Part shown: positions 52,247 to 63,450 of the stretch, piece by piece
How positions within the stretch are numbered: position 1 is the first letter of the stretch
Layout: each line of letters starts with the position of its first letter
Source of the DNA: Phanerodontia chrysosporium
Lineage: Eukaryota; Basidiomycota; Agaricomycetes; Polyporales; Phanerochaetaceae
Direction: 5' to 3'
DNA length: 64,000 bases
NCBI GenBank assembly: GCA_001910725.1
Contig: MJGA01000001.1
Coordinates: 434,001 to 498,000 of the forward strand
The notes under the pieces: model-generated
What the model was told of the DNA's origin: nothing
The model's database searches: none
What the model saw: the letters and a program-made list of their open reading frames with translations, nothing else
Position numbers and translations under genes: made by a program

Positions 52247-53631
52247 TTAGGGCTTCTCGCTGTCCTTCTCTGCGAGGTCTGGCGACCGCTCCTGCAGCGT
52301 GCCGTCCGTGCTCGGCTGGCGGGGCGACTCCTCGGGCCTGGTTATCCAGGTCACGTTGTTTGGGATGAACCGCCCCGGCCAGAACGGGATGTAGCACACG
52401 AGCGCGACAATGAGCGGGACAAAGTCAAGGGCAAAGAAGTACACCTCCGTGCGCGTCAGGAAGCCGTCGAAGCCCTCCGAGAGCTCGATCGTGCGGTACA
52501 CCGACCGGACCTATGTAGCGCGGCGCACGTCAGCGATCGACATACAAACGAGAGGAAGAGAGCGGTCAAGCGCACCAGGATGCCGATGCAGCTCACGAAC
52601 ATGGCGCCTGCGAGCGCACGCCAGTCGTTGTACCACTTTGCGCCGGCGTCGCGCGTCCACATCGCGGGCTCGTGTTTGCGCACGCGCCAGAGGAAGCGCA
52701 GGTAGACGCACGTGAAGAAGGCGAACGACGCGAGCTGCAGCGCGAGCCCGACGAGGAAGACCTGGGCAGGTGCCATCAGCAAAAGTCCGCGACGCGCGGA
52801 ACTGCGAGGGACCACGCGGGACGCACCCTGGAGCCGACCTGCGCCTTGTGCGCGTCGTCGTGCGCGGACGCGGAGATCGAGCCGCCGGCGGCCTGCGTGA
52901 GGAACGTCGCGACGTCGGAGCAGACGAAGACGAGCGTGATGCGGTGCGGCGGGATGAGGACGTGCGTGTTCGCGCCGAGCCAGCGCGCGAGGCGGCCGAG
53001 GAGCACGTACTCGGCGGCGATGAAGCCGCACGGGGAGAGTGTGACGAAGAGGTAGTAGAGGATGTAGAGCGTGCTGCTGTCCGGGTTCGAGTGCAGCCCG
53101 AAGCGGAACGCGATGCCGAGGGCGTAGGCTGGCGCTGCGGTCAGCGGGCGTGCGTCTAGGGAGGAAAGGGCGTGGATGCGTACTGTACTCAGCGATGACC
53201 ATCGCGAGCATGAATCGCCCGCCTATTCTCCATGTGAACCATGTTTGTGGAAGTGCGATAGCGAGCGTGATGGCTGTGGGGAGTACAGTCAGCTAGTGAT
53301 GCATGATAAAACAGTCCGCCGACGACGCCGTGGGTGCTCGTCTCAGCTCCAGACAAGAGTGCCTATGCCTATAAAGCAGGCCTCGAGATCCTCTTCCGCT
53401 AGCACAGCATGACCGAAGGATCGACGGCGACTCGGGGACTCGTCGAGACGGGGACTCACCGACGGCCATGGCCGTGAGGCCGTTGTTTGCAATGTAGTGC
53501 AGCGGGTTGAACGGGTCATGCTTCGGGTCCTGGAAGGGGTCGATGTTCTGCAGGCCCGGGGGAATCTGGCGTGCGACGGCGAGCGACGCACAGGCCAGGA
53601 GGACGGGCAGGGCCGGGAGACGAGGGAGCAT
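52247..53631 (-). CDS. RTA1-family membrane protein
   Basis: Exons are 53631-53460, 53273-53184, 53134-52827, 52761-52576 and 52510-52247, giving 339 residues. RTA1/RSB1 proteins are seven-span membrane proteins linked to lipid export and drug tolerance. A signal-like N-terminus (LPALPVLLACASLAVA) precedes NPLHYIANNGLTAMAV. Family blocks are TLYILYYLFVTLSPCGFIAA, EYVLLGRLARWLGANTHVL, FVCSDVATFLTQAAGG, LQLASFAFFTCVYLRFLW, VRSVYRTIELSEGFDGFLT and YFFALDFVPLIVALVCYI. The C-terminal tail is polar. The first intron is long (186 nt) compared with others here. Confidence 0.88.
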
Positions 53632-55104
53632 GTGGAGCCGGACGGCATGCTCGACGGAAGACGGGGCGGTATTGAATCAAGGAAGAGTTGGACGGCGGCG
53701 AAGGGGCATGGGGTCGACGGCTTGGAGAAGCCCACGGCGAGGGTTTTTAACGGGCGGGCCTCTCTGGGATTGCATGGCTCCGGTCGTGCCTGGTGCTCGA
53801 CGCCCTTGTGAGGACTCGGCACGGAGGCGTGGGGAGTCAGCGAAGATGACTAAAACTGTGGATCAAAGGCCTGCGATCAGTTTTCCCAGCCACAAAGCCG
53901 TTGGAGGCGGCCCCACGCGTCGACCACGACCTGGCTTCGCTCTATTGATGCTGCTATGGGGACGCTGCAGGTCTAAAAGTTTATCTGGCGAGCATCTGGG
54001 CGATGCGGAAAGCTCGTGCGTCAGGTCGTCGGTCTTCAATTGCTTGATGCTGACCCGCCGATCGCTTTCCACGGAGGACAGAGCCGCGCACAAGGCTTGG
54101 GTGTCAACTCCATGGCGTATCCGGTCAAGGATGGTGCAGTGTCATGTCGACCGAAGAGGTAAGGTGAACTTGACGGCGCGCTACGAGATCACATAATCGA
54201 GGGCTCACCCAACTGTGGCACCGACTTGGACTCTGATTCTTGCATCACTCTAGCTAGGCAGGGTGCATGTCGACGTCTATCGCACTCGATACTCAGCGCA
54301 TTCGCATTCGCATGATTGTGCCTAACCGGATCCATGTAAGTGACTCAACGTTGTGGGGATACGGCCCGTGATAATACATTCACAGAGCTCGAGGTGAGGT
54401 ATAGCCTGTGTGGTACACAAATTCAAGCTGATGACGAGAAGCGACGAGCTCAAGCTAAGCGAACCCAACCCTGCCGATCTGACAACTCGTACGCGAACGT
54501 GACAAGTAGCAAGCACTAGTACCGTAGCTCTGACTTGAGGCTTAAGCCTCGTCAGGAAACTGGAAGTCCTTACAATCGCCCTGACGTCGCAAGCACATGC
54601 TCGCTATTGGCAAGCTGATGAATATCCTACATTCCGAGACGGCGCAAGATGTGAATTTGTAGGGTACGAGCTACATTCTCCACCGCGACCTGTATTCTTT
54701 CTGACATATCATCCTCCCGTGTCAGGCTTGTATGTCGAGAACTGGCATTACGACACGCAGCTGCGCAGATCGCCTCGCATGGGTAGCCGACGCGGGAGCC
54801 TAAGTGACGAGCCGGACACGGCCGAGCAACGTCATGGTATATGGCAACTGCCCTTCTTATCGCAAGATCTCACGGTGGGAGGAACTGCGTCCTGTCACCC
54901 AGAGCGGCAATCCCGACACCTTCTAACCCCGGAATAGAAGACGGCTTACGGAAAAGCGGAGCGAGTAACAGCGCTGCGACAACTACCGCATCGCTCACCG
55001 GTGGAGCCGACCTCGCACTATATAAACCATCGCTGCAGCTTCAGGCTCTGCAACCTTATCCTCTTCGCCATCTCCTCCTCCTCCCTCGCTGCTCAGACTC
55101 AAAC
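53632..55104. other. intergenic, nothing recognised
   Basis: About 1.5 kb. Frames at 53507-54196 are shadows of RTA1 or lack any family mark. No gene is supported. Confidence 0.45.
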
Positions 55105-55512
55105 ATGTCCTCCGTTCACTGGCGCAGTAAGTCCAGTGCCACTTCTCTCGCCATGTACGGGATACTGATGGCCTAAAACCAGGCGTGGGAACGACAGTGG
55201 GAACAGCCATCTTGACTACTGCGGTCGCTGCCGCACAAATCGGCTTGAAAACTATGTGGACTGTTGCGAGTGCTTCGCACCCAGGTAGACTTCGTTTAGG
55301 TCTACTACGCAATTCCTGAGCTCAATATCCCAACTCGATATTCAGTTGCCATTGCGGTAGCTGCAGCCCCAGCCCCTGCAGCTGCATCTTTGGTCATTGC
55401 AGGCCTTGCTGCGCTGTCTGCAGCCGCCCTTGCTGTGTCTCTGCGAGGCCTTCAGCTGACTCCCTGCCAAAGGGGAGTTTCCAGCGCGTTGTACACAAGT
55501 TGTGCACGATAG
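55105..55512 (+). CDS. small Ala/Gly-rich membrane protein, possible distant relative of the array at 60.8-62.9 kb
   Basis: Three exons, 55105-55126, 55183-55284 and 55346-55512, all with phase-1 introns, give 96 residues. Two hydrophobic Ala-rich segments are present (TTVGTAILTTAVAAAQIG and AAPAPAAASLVIAGLAAL). Exon count, exon lengths (22/102/167) and intron phases parallel the three ISG12-like genes downstream (for example 34/93/158), but the sequence motif of that family is not clear. The end carries a short Cys-containing tail. The splice chain is self-consistent; function is unknown. Confidence 0.5.
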
Positions 55513-55836
55513 CCAGGAGTCTCGTGTACAAGGGCTCTTTCCACTGATAGATGCAGTGTTATAATTTGAAGAAATATATAGATCGCTTTCAACTCTGCGT
55601 AGTCGGAGCATGATGTTCGTCACTTTCTCGTGGTCGACTGGGGATGCTGCTGCACTTTGCGGCGCTTCGTCTGCCCCACCGACGATCACCCTGCACAGAT
55701 CGGAATCTGACCCGATCTCAGCTGGTACCCCGCATGACCTCATACCCTGCAGCATTCACAACTTGCTCTTGACAACAAACCAGCCCCCTCCAAAATATTC
55801 CCTCTACGCTTTAGACGGTCATTTTTTCAGACAGCC
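55513..55836. other. intergenic, nothing recognised
   Basis: 324 bp upstream of the nuclease gene; presumed promoter. Confidence 0.5.
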
Positions 55837-56945
55837 ATGTCGAAACGACCACTGAGCCCTACGATGGCCACACATGCTACACAAGACACGAAGAAACCCC
55901 GCGTCGAAGCCCCCAAGCGTCTACCACCGACAAACCCCCAGCAGCCCCGGACGCCGCGCCGCACCTCACGAGGATCCTCTCCTGGAACATCGAGACCCCC
56001 GTGCCGTTTCTCGACCTCCCCGCGAAGCAGCTCGGGAGCACCGCCGCGCGTGAGCCCGCGCTCCCGCAGCACCTGCGTGCGCTGCTTGCGCGGCACGGCT
56101 TCCCAGAGTTCGTCTGCCTGCAGGAGGTGCGCGCGCGCGCGAGCGATGGCGCATGGGCCGGCGCGCTCACCGCCGCGGTCAACCGCGGGCACGCGCGCGA
56201 CGGCGGGCCACGCTATGCCGCCGCGCACATGGCGCTCAACCGCGGGCGCGGCCGCCACTTTGGCGCGGCGACGTTCGTGCGCGAGGGGCTCGGGCGGGGG
56301 GCGGGCGAGGTCGCGTGCGCGCGGGAGGTCGGCTGGGACGCCGAGGGCCGCGTCGTCGTGCTCGAGCTGCGCGCGGGCTGGGCGCTCGTGAACGTGTACG
56401 CGCTCAACGGGAGCGAGCACCCGTGGCGCGACCCGCGCGGGGGCGCCGGTGGGGCGGTCGCGCCGCAGACGCGGCACGAGCGCAAGCGCGAGTTCAACCG
56501 CCTGCTGCTGCGCGAGTGCGCGGCGCTGCAGGCGCGCGGGCTGCGCGTCGTGCTCGTCGGCGACTTCAACATTGCGCTCGCGCCGCGCGACTGTTTCCCG
56601 CGGCTGCGCACGGAGTACCCGCATGCGCTCGCGCGCCGGGAGTTCAACGAGGGGTTCATCCCCGGGTTGGGTGTCCTGGATGTGTTCCGTGCGATGCATG
56701 GCGAGCGGAGGGCCTTCAGCTGGTTCGCGAAGGGCAAGCCGCAGGGCTCGGATTGCGCGAGGGTCGATTATGCGTTGGTGGATCGGACGCTTGTCGATAG
56801 GGTCGTAGAGATGGAGTACCTCGAGGATCCGAAGGAGAGGGCCCACAGCGACCATGCACCGTTTCTCCTCGTGCTCAGGGACATGGACAACATGGACAAA
56901 GTCCCCAAAAAGGACGATGACCCAGGACTAGAAGTACAGGATTAG
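55837..56945 (+). CDS. Exonuclease III/AP-endonuclease-type (EEP superfamily) nuclease
   Basis: A single exon, about 369 residues after adding one base. The endonuclease/exonuclease/phosphatase fold shows ILSWNIETPVPFLDLP, FVCLQEVRARASDGAW (catalytic Glu), HFGAATFVREGL, VVLVGDFNIALAPRD (catalytic Asp/Asn), FSWFAKGKPQGSDCARVDY and ERAHSDHAPFLLVL (catalytic His). This fits the Xth/Ape family acting in base-excision repair. The N-terminus MSKRPLSPTMATHATQDTKK looks like a nuclear-targeting tail and lies in another frame: a -1 break occurs at the C-run 55935-55939. Local GC content is very high from 56000 to 56700. Confidence 0.83.
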
Positions 56946-57023
56946 GTATTCAAGCGGTATCATTGCGACCAGCACACCCAGATGCAGCCCTAGTGTATTA
57001 CTACCAGAGCAGCAGAGCCCAGC

Positions 57024-58568
57024 CTAGTAAAGAACGAGCACAGCAATGACAAGCGGAACGACGAGATGTATCCACCCCGAGACCTTCTCCACCTCGCTCG
57101 CGCCGCCGTTCAGGAGCTTCGAGAGCCCGCCGGGCTGGTCGGGCGAACAGCTGCATGTGTTCGTCGAACTCTGTGCGTGTGCCGCCTTCGAGGCTGACAG
57201 CCACTCGCGGAGGCAGAAGCTGTGGGATGCGCCTTCTTCGGTGTCGGAGGCAGTGCTGCTGTCGGCGCCGAGTCTGCGCTGGTTGCAGACGGGTCTGCTG
57301 CAGGGGAGGACGTCTTCTTTGGCGCAGAGTGCGCTTGCGAGCCTGTCTCGGAGGGCTTCGCGGTCTCGGCATCGCTGTCGTCCTGCGCTCGTGCGGTACC
57401 CGTGGCTTTGTGTGGTGCAGGAGACGCGGTGTCGCTGTCACCTGAGAACGATGACTTTGTGGGGCCCTTCTCTTCGGCGGGCGAGGACTTGGCGTGGTCG
57501 CGCGATGACTTCGAGGAGTGCGAGGGTTTGTCTGAGCTGGAGTCATCGCCGTCGCTGTCGTGCTAGACTTGGACTTGTCAGATTGTTTGTCGGCCTTGCC
57601 ATCACTAGAATCACCGCGTCATCGTCGTCCCCGCTGTCGCCGTCGTCGCCACGTGAGTCCTTCTTGTCGTCGTTGCTGTCGTCAGACCCGCCTCCCTTGT
57701 CAGAAGAATCACCGTCACGGTCGTTAGAGTGCCTGTCCATGGTAGTGAGATTCAGAGGAGCCGCCTGTGCGGGGTGTGCGATGCTGCCTTGGTTCAACGA
57801 GTCTGTCGTCGGTGCTGTATCATCCGGACCAGTATCAGAGCCGAGTCAGAGTCAGAGGGAGAGTCCAGCGCAGGTCCAGCGTATCGTCTGCCGTGTCGTC
57901 GCTTGAGTCGCCAGCGAGTGCGTCTGCGCTCGAGTACGGAGCAGGCCAGAATCAGCGTTGGTCGCGTTGGGTGCCAAGGTGCCAGTGCCCCAGGGGATGG
58001 GTTCGCCACTAGGCTGTGTAGCATTGGTGGCGGGAAGTGTTCGCCGTCAGGCGAGGCAATCTGCAGAGGCAGGTGGTCATGCTGTCTGACACATAGGTAC
58101 TAAGAAATGCTTACTGTAAACCGGGTTGTCCAGGTTGCGTTTCCGGTGACGCCGTTGGTAAACTGCTGATGTTTAGATAGTGTATATTTCAGATGTTAGG
58201 TGTGACGGCACCTGGTAAAAATAAATGGGAGCGTAAGGATCGACCTCTGGGCATGTCCAGTTGAACGGCGTCAGGGTAGGGTCGGTGCCATCGAGGTCCC
58301 AGGCGACATTGGCTACAAAGCTCATGTTGTTGTTCGAGCCAGACATGAGATCTGTACTTCTTGGTATGAGAGACAATGCAACAACATGTCTATGCGCACC
58401 AATGGTGACATTCTTCCATGTCCCGGTCTGGTCCACGTTCCATTGTATGGTACAGTTGGTACCAGCTTTGAAACTCTGCCCTGGCCCCGGTGCGGTAGGT
58501 GTCAGGTCCGCAAGTGCCGCTGCAGTCAATGCAAGCGGGAGCAGCGCAAAGGGAAGGAAGGCAGTCAT
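57024..58568 (-). CDS. Kre9/KNH-type secreted, Ser/Asp-rich, probably GPI-anchored protein (frame interrupted)
   Basis: Exons 58568-58400, 58351-58212 and 58165-58115, then a long exon from 58060 to the stop at 57024. A signal peptide (FALLPLALTAAALADL) is followed by a Kre9/KNH-like domain: PTAPGPGQSFKAGTNCTIQW, NNNMSFVANVAWDLDGTDPT, FNWTCPEVDPYAPIYFYQF. Such proteins reside in the wall or on the membrane and are linked to beta-glucan synthesis. The tail is rich in Ser, Asp, Lys and Thr and ends in a hydrophobic stretch (WIHLVVPLVIAVLVLY) suited to GPI attachment. In the tail the Ser/Asp-rich frame jumps by -1 about seven times, near 58026, 57933, 57880, 57838, 57612, 57545 and 57215. It may be a pseudogene or, more likely, contain sequence errors. 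Confidence 0.65.
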
Positions 58569-58931
58569 GGCAGGCCGAGCAGCCAGAAAACGAGATGCTG
58601 AGAACGACCAGCGCGGGACAGAGGTGCGGTGTCAAACCGGTAGGAGGAGGAGACAAGGCACTAGGGCGGCCCCAAGGTGCGCTTGTATGCGCCATGGCTG
58701 GTCAGAGGCTGACCGGTCAACAGAGGATGCCATGCTTGTTCGGTCGCAAGAAGCGGGAGGCTGCCTAGCGCGCGGAGGCCGCGTTTGATGCCCGCTTTGA
58801 TGCGCCTGCGCCACGCGACTCAAGCCGGACCTGAGCGCCTTCGACGCACGCCCCCGCCCATCCTCGCACCCTCACCTCACCCGCCCTCACTCCCAGCCCT
58901 ACCTCCACCCGACACCCGCCGCACGACACAC
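58569..58931. other. intergenic, nothing recognised
   Basis: 363 bp between the divergent Kre9-like gene and VPS24. C-rich just before the VPS24 start. Confidence 0.5.
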
Positions 58932-59795
58932 ATGCAGTCTATAAACCGATTCCTGTACGGCCCGACGCCGAGGAGAAGGTGCGCGCCTGGCAGAGCAAGC
59001 TGCGCGCGGAGCAGCGCCAGCTGGAGCGCGAGATGAGGCAGGTCGGTCTCTGCGCCCTGCGCGGCCCCGCAACGCAGCATTGACGGGCCCCGCCGTAGCT
59101 CGACGCCGCGACGAACAAGGCGCGGACGACCGTGAAGCAGCTCGCCGCGAAGGGTGACGTCAAGTCCGCACGCATCCTCGCGCGCGAGGTCGTCCGGAGT
59201 AACAAGCAGAAGGACCGCCTTTCCGTGAGCAAGGCCAGGCTCGGCTCAATATCGAATCAACTCGCGCAGCAGCTGGGTGCGTGGGATGCTGGATGCTGGA
59301 GGATGCTGGTGTTGATGCTCGTCCACAGCCATGGCGAAGGTCACTGGATCGTTGCAGAAATCAACAGAGATCATGAAGCTTTCGAATCAGTTGGTCAAGC
59401 TCCCTCAAATCAGTCAGACGATGCGAGAGATGAGCATGGAAATGACCAAGGTACGTCTAACCAACAATACCTCATTCTTGTCCAATGATCTTTGTACGGA
59501 CAGGCTGGGATCCTGGAAGAGATGATGGACGACACCCTTGCGATAGAAGAAGACGAGGAGATCGAGGAGGAGGCAGACACGGAGGTTGATAAGGTGCTGT
59601 TTGAGCTTACCAACGGCAAGTTGGGTCAGGCGGGCACAATACAGAACACAGAGCCGGTGCGTATACTCGTTCGTGCTATCGGCGATGCCATATCTCATGC
59701 AGTCGTTCCAGACCCTCGAGGACAAGCTTGAAGACGAAGAGACAGAAAGAGTTATGGAGCAATACAGGAAACAGCTCAGCGGCTTGCTCAGCTAA
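58932..59795 (+). CDS. VPS24: ESCRT-III subunit Vps24 (CHMP3)
   Basis: Exons are 58932-59041, 59099-59276, 59329-59450, 59504-59656 and 59703-59795, giving 218 residues after adding one base. Vps24 caps Snf7 filaments in sorting cargo into multivesicular bodies. The Snf7-fold core reads [69 protein letters not shown] and [20 protein letters not shown]. The length matches human CHMP3 (222). A -1 break lies at 58967-58970 in exon 1 (GPTP | [15 protein letters not shown]). The second intron carries a small GGATGCTG repeat. Confidence 0.93.
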
Positions 59796-60804
59796 TCCAT
59801 TGACCTCTTGTCCTCTTCGTTGTCTGTATAATATGCCTGGACACGGCCGTGTACAGTATCGGTTACTTCCTATCATCTTCTTGATTATCACGGTGCTATT
59901 ATTGCTTGCGGATCGCTTTCTACCGCTTGGGGACCGCTAATCACAGAAGTGCACCGAGCTCAACAGAAAGTAAGCCAACCAGGAACGTTTCGCGCGTCCA
60001 TGCAAGGTGAGTTCTCCCACTCGGAGAGCATTGACGTCTATACGATGTTGCTGATGTTACACTCATACTTCTCAACAGCAGAATTCACGTATCTAAGGTG
60101 CACGGAAAGCATCTAACCTCTTCCAAGGTTGTTTCTGAACTGGACTGCTCTCTCGTGTGCATGGGACGAAACGTGTTTACAGTTGTTTGGCTACGGCCTT
60201 GTGGCGCTTCGCCTATCTCAAGCACGGGCTCGCTGCCATCGACCCTGAACTCCACACATATTTCTGGCGCGAAGACCATCAGGCAGACAGGCTTGCGTCA
60301 GCTTACAGGCGGCAGGCAGGCATCACTACTCACTCCGGGACCGTTGGGGCGTCGGTGACTTTCCTTGGGGTGTGACGCGCCCGCCGACCGGTCAGCGCGA
60401 TGACAGCAAACCTTATCCTTGCTGCAAGAGAATGGCTTATTCGTGTCTTCTGCTAGCTTTCATCTAGGAATTAACGGCATACACGGGCAGCAAGCAGACG
60501 GTGGCTCTCCAAAGGCAAGTCTCGCCTGTTCGAAGACGAGCGTACGGCTCTGACATCCGCATTGATAGGTATCGGCAGGCTTGCCGCATGCGCAAGATTG
60601 AGCGTTAGGAAGCCACCACGCTTTAACATCCCCAAACTGTTTTCACCGGGATGTGTCATGCCAGATGAGCCGTTCCCGTCGCGCCATCACATCGAACCTC
60701 GAGGAAGGGCTCGCAAGACAGCGACAGGCTGAAGCTTATAAGAGCACCGAGGGGGGCCGAGCTCGACCGGAGGTTCCTGCCTGCACCCTCCGTATTGCCT
60801 TGCG
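59796..60804. other. intergenic, no supported gene
   Basis: About 1 kb. A 35-codon frame at 59833-59940 would encode a short membrane segment, and an unplaced frame at 60157-60375 looks weakly protein-like (ATALWRFAYLKHG). Neither can be joined into a gene with confidence. Confidence 0.4.
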
Positions 60805-61208
60805 ATGGTCGATCGAACAGAAAAATTGGCCGCTGTCGGAAGCAAAGTCGCCAGTGCAGGTGCGTTTGCAAGCTTTGCTCAGGGCGACATGCTGAATGTG
60901 CTTGTAGGTGCGGCAGTGCAGCGAGGTTCCGTTGTTGCCATTCTCATCCGCGCGACTGTAGCATTTATTGGACCTGTCGGTCCCGTTGCGAGTACGTCCG
61001 TCGGTATTATTCCGGTACAGCATCCTTGACGACAGCCGTGCCTCCCGTAGGAAGCTTAGCAGATAAGATACAGTCGTCTATTGGGAACGCGGCTGCTGTA
61101 CCTCGTTCTCCTATGAGAGGCGAAGAGATCCGTGCACGGATCTCTGCGGGCGTCGATGATGCCTTGAGTGGGCTAAATGAACTATGGAAGGCGGGATCGA
61201 CTTGGTAG
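60805..61208 (+). CDS. Interferon-induced 6-16 (IFI6/IFI27, ISG12)-like small membrane protein, copy 1
   Basis: Exons are 60805-60859, 60908-60991 and 61051-61208, with phase-1 introns, giving 98 residues. The middle exon has ATVAFIGPVGPVA and the third begins SLADKIQSSIGNAAAV, matching the core of copies 2 and 3 (GFGPAGVIAGSLAAGAQSAV). The C-terminal half differs: instead of the second glycine-rich span it is hydrophilic (RGEEIRARISAGVDDALSGL). It may be a diverged or damaged copy. Family members in animals are small hydrophobic proteins of mitochondria or ER linked to apoptosis and antiviral response; the fungal role is unknown. Confidence 0.6.
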
Positions 61209-61668
61209 CAGGTGCGTGTCGTTCTACCAATTGGTGTATTTCCAGTCCTGATGATGCGTTGCATTGGTAAGACGAGATGATTCACGAACTTGCACCGTTT
61301 ATCAGCTGAGATGAGGTGCGGGATATTCCTGTGAGCTATTGCATCGCGTCTCAGGCATCGCGAGTGCTGCTCAAGACAGGTATGCTAATGCGCTCGTGTA
61401 ACCTGTATTGCACTCGATTATCGCTATTTACCTGAAACATACCCATATATCTGTGTAGTCGTAGCTCCAATGTACTCATGCATGCAAAGCATATATGTGT
61501 ATTTTGGACTTACGACGGGTCGATGAGGATTCGATGGTGCGGCGCTTGCGGTATTCAACATGACAGAACTTTATCGCAGAAGCGAATAGAGGTGACGCCG
61601 TGACGGACACGACTCCAGCTCCTTCCCAATCCCCCTGCTCTCCGGCTCTCATCTGTCCAGCAAACATC
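61209..61668. other. intergenic, nothing recognised
   Basis: 460 bp between copies 1 and 2 of the ISG12-like array. Confidence 0.5.
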
Positions 61669-62108
61669 ATGAACAACACCGTAGTCGACATTATCATTAG
61701 AAGTGAGCATCCACACTAGGTCGACATGCCCGGCGCTGCGCCAGCTGACATCTACGTGCAGCGGTCAGTGGCGGGCTTGCCGGTCTTGGGGCGATGGGTC
61801 TCTTCCAAGGCATTCTTTCTCTCATCGGTTTCGGGCCTGCTGGAGTCATCGCAGGTGAGCGGTTCGCGACGCTTCTGGTGTATACATGGGCATGCGTCCT
61901 TCCTTCTGGGAGTCATTCCGCTGACATGTGGCGCCGCGGCCCCCGTATAGGAAGCCTTGCTGCTGGTGCGCAGTCCGCCGTGGGGAACGTCGCTGCGGGC
62001 TCGCTATTCGCGCTCATCCAGAGTTTTACCATGGGAGGTATCGCTATTTCAGCGTGGATCGGCGCTGCCATCACTGGCATCCTTGCAGCGCTGGGTTTGA
62101 GGGTGTAG
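61669..62108 (+). CDS. Interferon-induced 6-16 (IFI6/IFI27, ISG12)-like small membrane protein, copy 2
   Basis: Exons are 61669-61702, 61762-61854 and 61951-62108, with phase-1 introns, giving 94 residues. Almost all of it is Gly/Ala-rich and hydrophobic: TVSGGLAGLGAMGLFQGILS, LIGFGPAGVIAGSLAAGAQS, VGNVAAGSLFALIQSFTMGG, then IAISAWIGAAITGILAALGL. The order 'GF-x-GPAG-x-IAGSLAA ... ASGS ... QS-x-x-x-GG' is that of the Ifi-6-16 family (ISG12/IFI27, IFI6). Two to three membrane spans are predicted. Family membership is recognised by pattern, not by a search. Confidence 0.75.
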
Positions 62109-62469
62109 GTTGGATACATGCAGATGGCGATGTCGAGTCTACGAATGCGGCAACTGCAGATGCTTTAGTCGGATGGATTTCGGGAGGGTGCATAGAGTAC
62201 ATGGTACGCAAAGCTGTCCGCCAATCACAGGCTGTTCTGCCCTTTCATGAAGGTTCTTGAGACTGCGGATTCCTCGCGTATTTGGAAGAGAACCGCTGCA
62301 GACACAACCTTGTCAAACTCGACGGAGCACCACGCGGTTCCGTGCAAAGTAGAGTCAGGAGGAAGTCGCAGCATACACGCTTAAATACCCTGCAGATCCA
62401 CAGAGACCACCCAAATCGCTCCGCATTCCATACATCGACCACCGCATTCAACCGTCGAAGAAGACTACA
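62109..62469. other. intergenic, nothing recognised
   Basis: 361 bp between copies 2 and 3 of the array. Confidence 0.5.
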
Positions 62470-62862
62470 ATGGCAGCCCCAACACACAGAGCTCTGGCTG
62501 CAGGTACGGACCTCCTCATTTTATGCATGCTACATTGAGTCTCACATACCTACAGTAGCTGGAGGCGTCGGGGGCCTTAGCATCGTCGGCCTCATCCCTG
62601 CTATTCTGGGTATGATCGGGTTTGGTACTCTCGGTCCCATCGCAGGTATGTCTGTCCGTCCCTAGAGCCTCGTACAGCGTCAGAAATATTTACCTCTCTC
62701 AACGCAGGAAGTCTGGCCGCGGCCATCCAGGCCTCAATTGGAAACGTAGCCGCCGGATCGGCGTTCGCCATCGCGCAGAGCGTGGCTATGGGCGGAATGA
62801 GTGTCTGGGCATGGCTTAGTGCCGCAATCGGTGGAATGGTAGCTGGGCAAGCGATGGTATAA
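62470..62862 (+). CDS. Interferon-induced 6-16 (IFI6/IFI27, ISG12)-like small membrane protein, copy 3
   Basis: Exons are 62470-62503, 62556-62645 and 62708-62862, with phase-1 introns, giving 92 residues. The protein reads AVAGGVGGLSIVGLIPAILG, MIGFGTLGPIAGSLAAAIQA, IGNVAAGSAFAIAQSVAMGG, then WAWLSAAIGGMVAGQAMV. Exon lengths (34/90/155) are nearly the same as copy 2 (34/93/158), so the two are recent tandem duplicates. No signal peptide precedes the first span. Function in fungi is unknown; animal relatives localise to mitochondria or the nuclear envelope. Confidence 0.77.
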
Positions 62863-63450
62863 TGACATGCACGTCTCCATGACCATACCGAAGTAGTCAG
62901 CGTCTTCTCGTGAATGCTGCCGCCTCTGGGTTGACCCGCGTGTATACGATCTATTCTACTATCCTATACGCACAGAGGTGCCTTGTGTGCGACAGTTGAA
63001 CTGCCCTTGAGCGTGACGTCTCGAAGGTTGCGAAGTCGCTCCGTTCTCCAACCCGACATTTCTAGGTCATCCGACGTACCGTTGAGAGCGCTTGGACCAT
63101 CAGCAACGTCTCAATGGACCGTATAGAAGAGATTCGAATATTACATTGCTGGTGCAAAAACTCACATAACTATCCCGCCTGAACAAGCCTTCCGCTGGAC
63201 GACTCGCAGTAACTCAGCTGACAATCTCATCTTTGATTTGTATGCTGGGCCTTCTGTCGCAGCGAGAGCGACATGTTCGTCAAGAGCCAGAAGGTTGACG
63301 CAGAGGCGGAATGCGAGCGCGGCCGTGGACTTGACGGCCGAAGGCGCGAGGACAGAGACGCCTGTGCCACGTGCGTTTACATCATGGCCACGTGGTGGAC
63401 TAAAGGCCCTCAAAGTTGTGCAGACCGTTCTCCTCCGACAACTCGTAAAA
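62863..63450. other. intergenic, nothing recognised
   Basis: 588 bp between the array and IDH1; presumed IDH1 promoter on the right. Confidence 0.5.

Noticed and set aside
53507..54196. 229-codon plus-strand frame
   Set aside because: Its first part is antisense to RTA1 exon 1; the rest is Arg/Ser-rich without motifs.
59833..59940. 35-codon frame with one membrane segment after VPS24
   Set aside because: Lies where the VPS24 3' UTR should be; no conserved feature; cannot be told from chance.
60157..60375. 72-codon frame with partly protein-like sequence
   Set aside because: No start context, no exon partner and no recognised family; antisense frames are equally open.
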